Shown: positions 5,981 through 6,880 of the stretch, piece by piece
Layout of the letters: every line of letters begins with the position of its first letter
How positions within the stretch are numbered: position 1 is the stretch's first letter
NCBI GenBank assembly: GCA_011372835.1
Contig: DSAJ01000096.1
Coordinates: 1 to 6,880, forward strand
DNA: 6,880 bases
From: Methanomicrobia archaeon
GTDB lineage: Archaea > Methanobacteriota_B > Thermococci > Methanofastidiosales > NM3
Reading direction: 5' to 3'
Program-made: the position numbers and the translations under genes
Notes under the pieces: model-generated
Database searches by the model: none
The model's input: the letters and a program-made list of their open reading frames with translations, nothing else
Told to the model about the DNA's origin: nothing

Positions 5981-6797
5981 CCTCTGCGACGAGCTCCTGG
6001 CCTTCCTCACTCAGGATGAAGTCAAGGAACTCCTTCACGAGCCCTTCCGGTTCGCCGTTCGTGATCATGTAGAGCAGACGAGAGATTGGATAGCTGCCGT
6101 TTGCAACATTTTCCTCTGTGGGCACGACACCGTCGACCTTGACTGATTGAATCGAATCATCGATGTAACCGATGCCGATGTAACCGATGGCCTGGGGTGT
6201 CTGAGACACGGTCGTCTTCACGGCGCCGTTTGACGGCTTCTGAAGCGCGCCCGCTGACGAGTCCGTTCCATCATGGACGATCTCCTCGAAGGTGGCACGG
6301 GTACCCGAGCCGTCCTCGCGTATGATGACGACGATCTCTCCCTCTGGTCCGCCTACCTCGGACCAGTTCGTGATCTGGCCCGTGAATATCCCCGCTACCT
6401 GTTCCATGGTAAGCGCGTCGATACTGTTTGATGGATTGACAGCGACAGCGATACCGTCCGCGGCCACCGGCGTGGGCACGAGCTCAGGGTACTGGTCCAT
6501 CTCGCTCTGCTTGATATCACGCGATGCGTTGCCGATGTCGACCGTTCCCTGGGCGACCTGCGTTACGCCGGTGCCTGAGCCACCGCCCTGCACGGTCACG
6601 GTCACATCAGGGTGCATGTACATGAACTCCTCTGCCGCGGCCGACGCGATTGGTTGCACGGTCGTTGATCCGGCGATCCTGATCGTTCCTGAAAGCTCTG
6701 AGTCGCCACTCTCATCGTCTCCGCCGCCGATGCATCCTGCAAGCAGCGAGCCGATCAAAACAGCCATTAACATTAATCCGATTCGTTTATTCAACAC
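5961..6797 (-). CDS. pstS: Phosphate-binding lipoprotein PstS
   Basis: PstS captures phosphate outside the membrane and delivers it to PstC/PstA. The 278-residue product starts with a lipoprotein signal (Lys4-Arg5, hydrophobic 6-20) ending in the lipobox LAGC, so Cys22 is the probable lipid anchor. A Gly/Asp/Ser/Glu-rich tether follows (23-36). The phosphate-binding fold then runs from about 37, with AGSTTVQP (42-49), GGGSGTG (71-77), DIGNASRDI (87-95), the segment LTMEQVAGIFTGQITNWSEV (129-148) and DGSGTR (162-167). The Ser, Thr, Asp and Arg residues in these loops are the expected phosphate ligands. The start is a GTG at 6797 with GAGG 6 bases upstream; the next codon, TTG, is an alternative. 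It is the first gene of the operon, with its own promoter. Its last codons form part of the downstream hairpin. Confidence 0.96.
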   Translation of the reverse strand: MLNKRIGLMLMAVLIGSLLAGCIGGGDDESGDSELSGTIRIAGSTTVQPIASAAAEEFMYMHPDVTVTVQGGGSGTGVTQVAQGTVDIGNASRDIKQSEMDQYPELVPTPVAADGIAVAVNPSNSIDALTMEQVAGIFTGQITNWSEVGGPEGEIVVIIREDGSGTRATFEEIVHDGTDSSAGALQKPSNGAVKTTVSQTPQAIGYIGIGYIDDSIQSVKVDGVVPTEENVANGSYPISRLLYMITNGEPEGLVKEFLDFILSEEGQELVAEEGFIKL

Positions 6798-6834
6798 GTA
6801 TCACCTCGAAAGTGCTCTAAGCGAGAGTGCAACC

Positions 6835-6851
6835 ATGTATAATAAATACAT
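6835..6851 (-). promoter_or_regulatory. pst operon promoter: TATA box within an inverted repeat
   Basis: On the minus strand the stretch contains TATTTATTATA, a good archaeal TATA box. Transcription should start about 26 bases on, near 6817, giving a leader of about 20 bases with GAGGTGA in it. The box is the core of an inverted repeat: ATGTAT (6835-6840) and ATACAT (6846-6851) around AATAA. Two more pairs match on the outer side after one mismatch (6832-6833 with 6853-6854). Such overlap of operator and TATA box suits a repressor acting in low or high phosphate, which is inference. Confidence 0.6.
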
Positions 6852-6862
6852 TGTCGAAGTAA

Positions 6863-6880
6863 TCTAAATATCTCTAAATA
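6863..6880. repeat. Tandem TCTAAATA repeats upstream of the pst promoter
   Basis: Two exact copies of TCTAAATA start at 6863 and 6873, exactly 10 bases apart, or about one helical turn. The second is cut by the window edge, so more copies may follow. They lie 12 to 29 bases beyond the inverted repeat at the TATA box. They may be binding sites for an activator or repressor of pst, or TATA-like boxes for a divergent gene outside the window. Confidence 0.4.

Noticed and set aside
1..6880. Mobile element, CRISPR array, tRNA, rRNA or a defence system
   Set aside because: No transposase or integrase motifs, no regularly spaced repeats, and no tRNA- or rRNA-like folds or sequences were seen; genes fill almost all of the window.

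Overview
The window looks like chromosomal DNA of a euryarchaeon with moderately high GC. Evidence seen: TATA-type promoters with short leaders, GGTGA/GAGG ribosome binding sites, T-rich terminators, an archaeal-style CoaBC, and a PhoU-like protein carrying an N-terminal AbrB-type DNA-binding domain, an arrangement known mainly from archaea. I cannot name the genus; a methanogen-related lineage is only a guess.

Layout from left to right. A plus-strand coaBC gene (coenzyme A synthesis) runs from 31 to 1224. Its 3' end overlaps by 13 bases the 3' end of a minus-strand regulator gene with AbrB and PhoU domains (1212-2165). A 130-base divergent spacer (2166-2295) holds inverted repeats and a palindromic TATA box. 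It leads into a plus-strand gene for a 123-residue secreted protein of unknown function (2296-2667), followed by a hairpin/T-tract terminator. A convergent gap (2668-2816) separates this from a complete minus-strand phosphate operon that reads right to left: pstS (6797-5961), pstC, pstA, pstB, phoU (ending at 2817). Its promoter lies at about 6835-6851.

The pst genes form the high-affinity phosphate ABC importer. PstS is a membrane-anchored phosphate-binding lipoprotein, PstC and PstA are the permease pair, PstB is the ATPase, and PhoU is the likely brake on uptake and signalling. The pstC-A-B-phoU junctions are tight: one 8-base overlap and two gaps of 5 and 8 bases, with GGTGA ribosome binding sites laid over the upstream stop codon at the last two. 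By contrast, a strong 12-bp hairpin plus T-rich tract sits at the pstS/pstC junction and overlaps the pstS stop codon, which would favour excess binding protein over transporter. No PhoR/PhoB two-component pair is present in the window. The AbrB-PhoU protein is therefore the best local candidate for transcriptional control, and both promoter regions carry palindromes at the TATA box where such a protein could act.

I see no mobile element, CRISPR array, tRNA or rRNA. Most of the window is conventional. The less ordinary parts are the small secreted protein, the AbrB-PhoU protein with a CxxC pair and one degenerate PhoU repeat, and the regulatory DNA.
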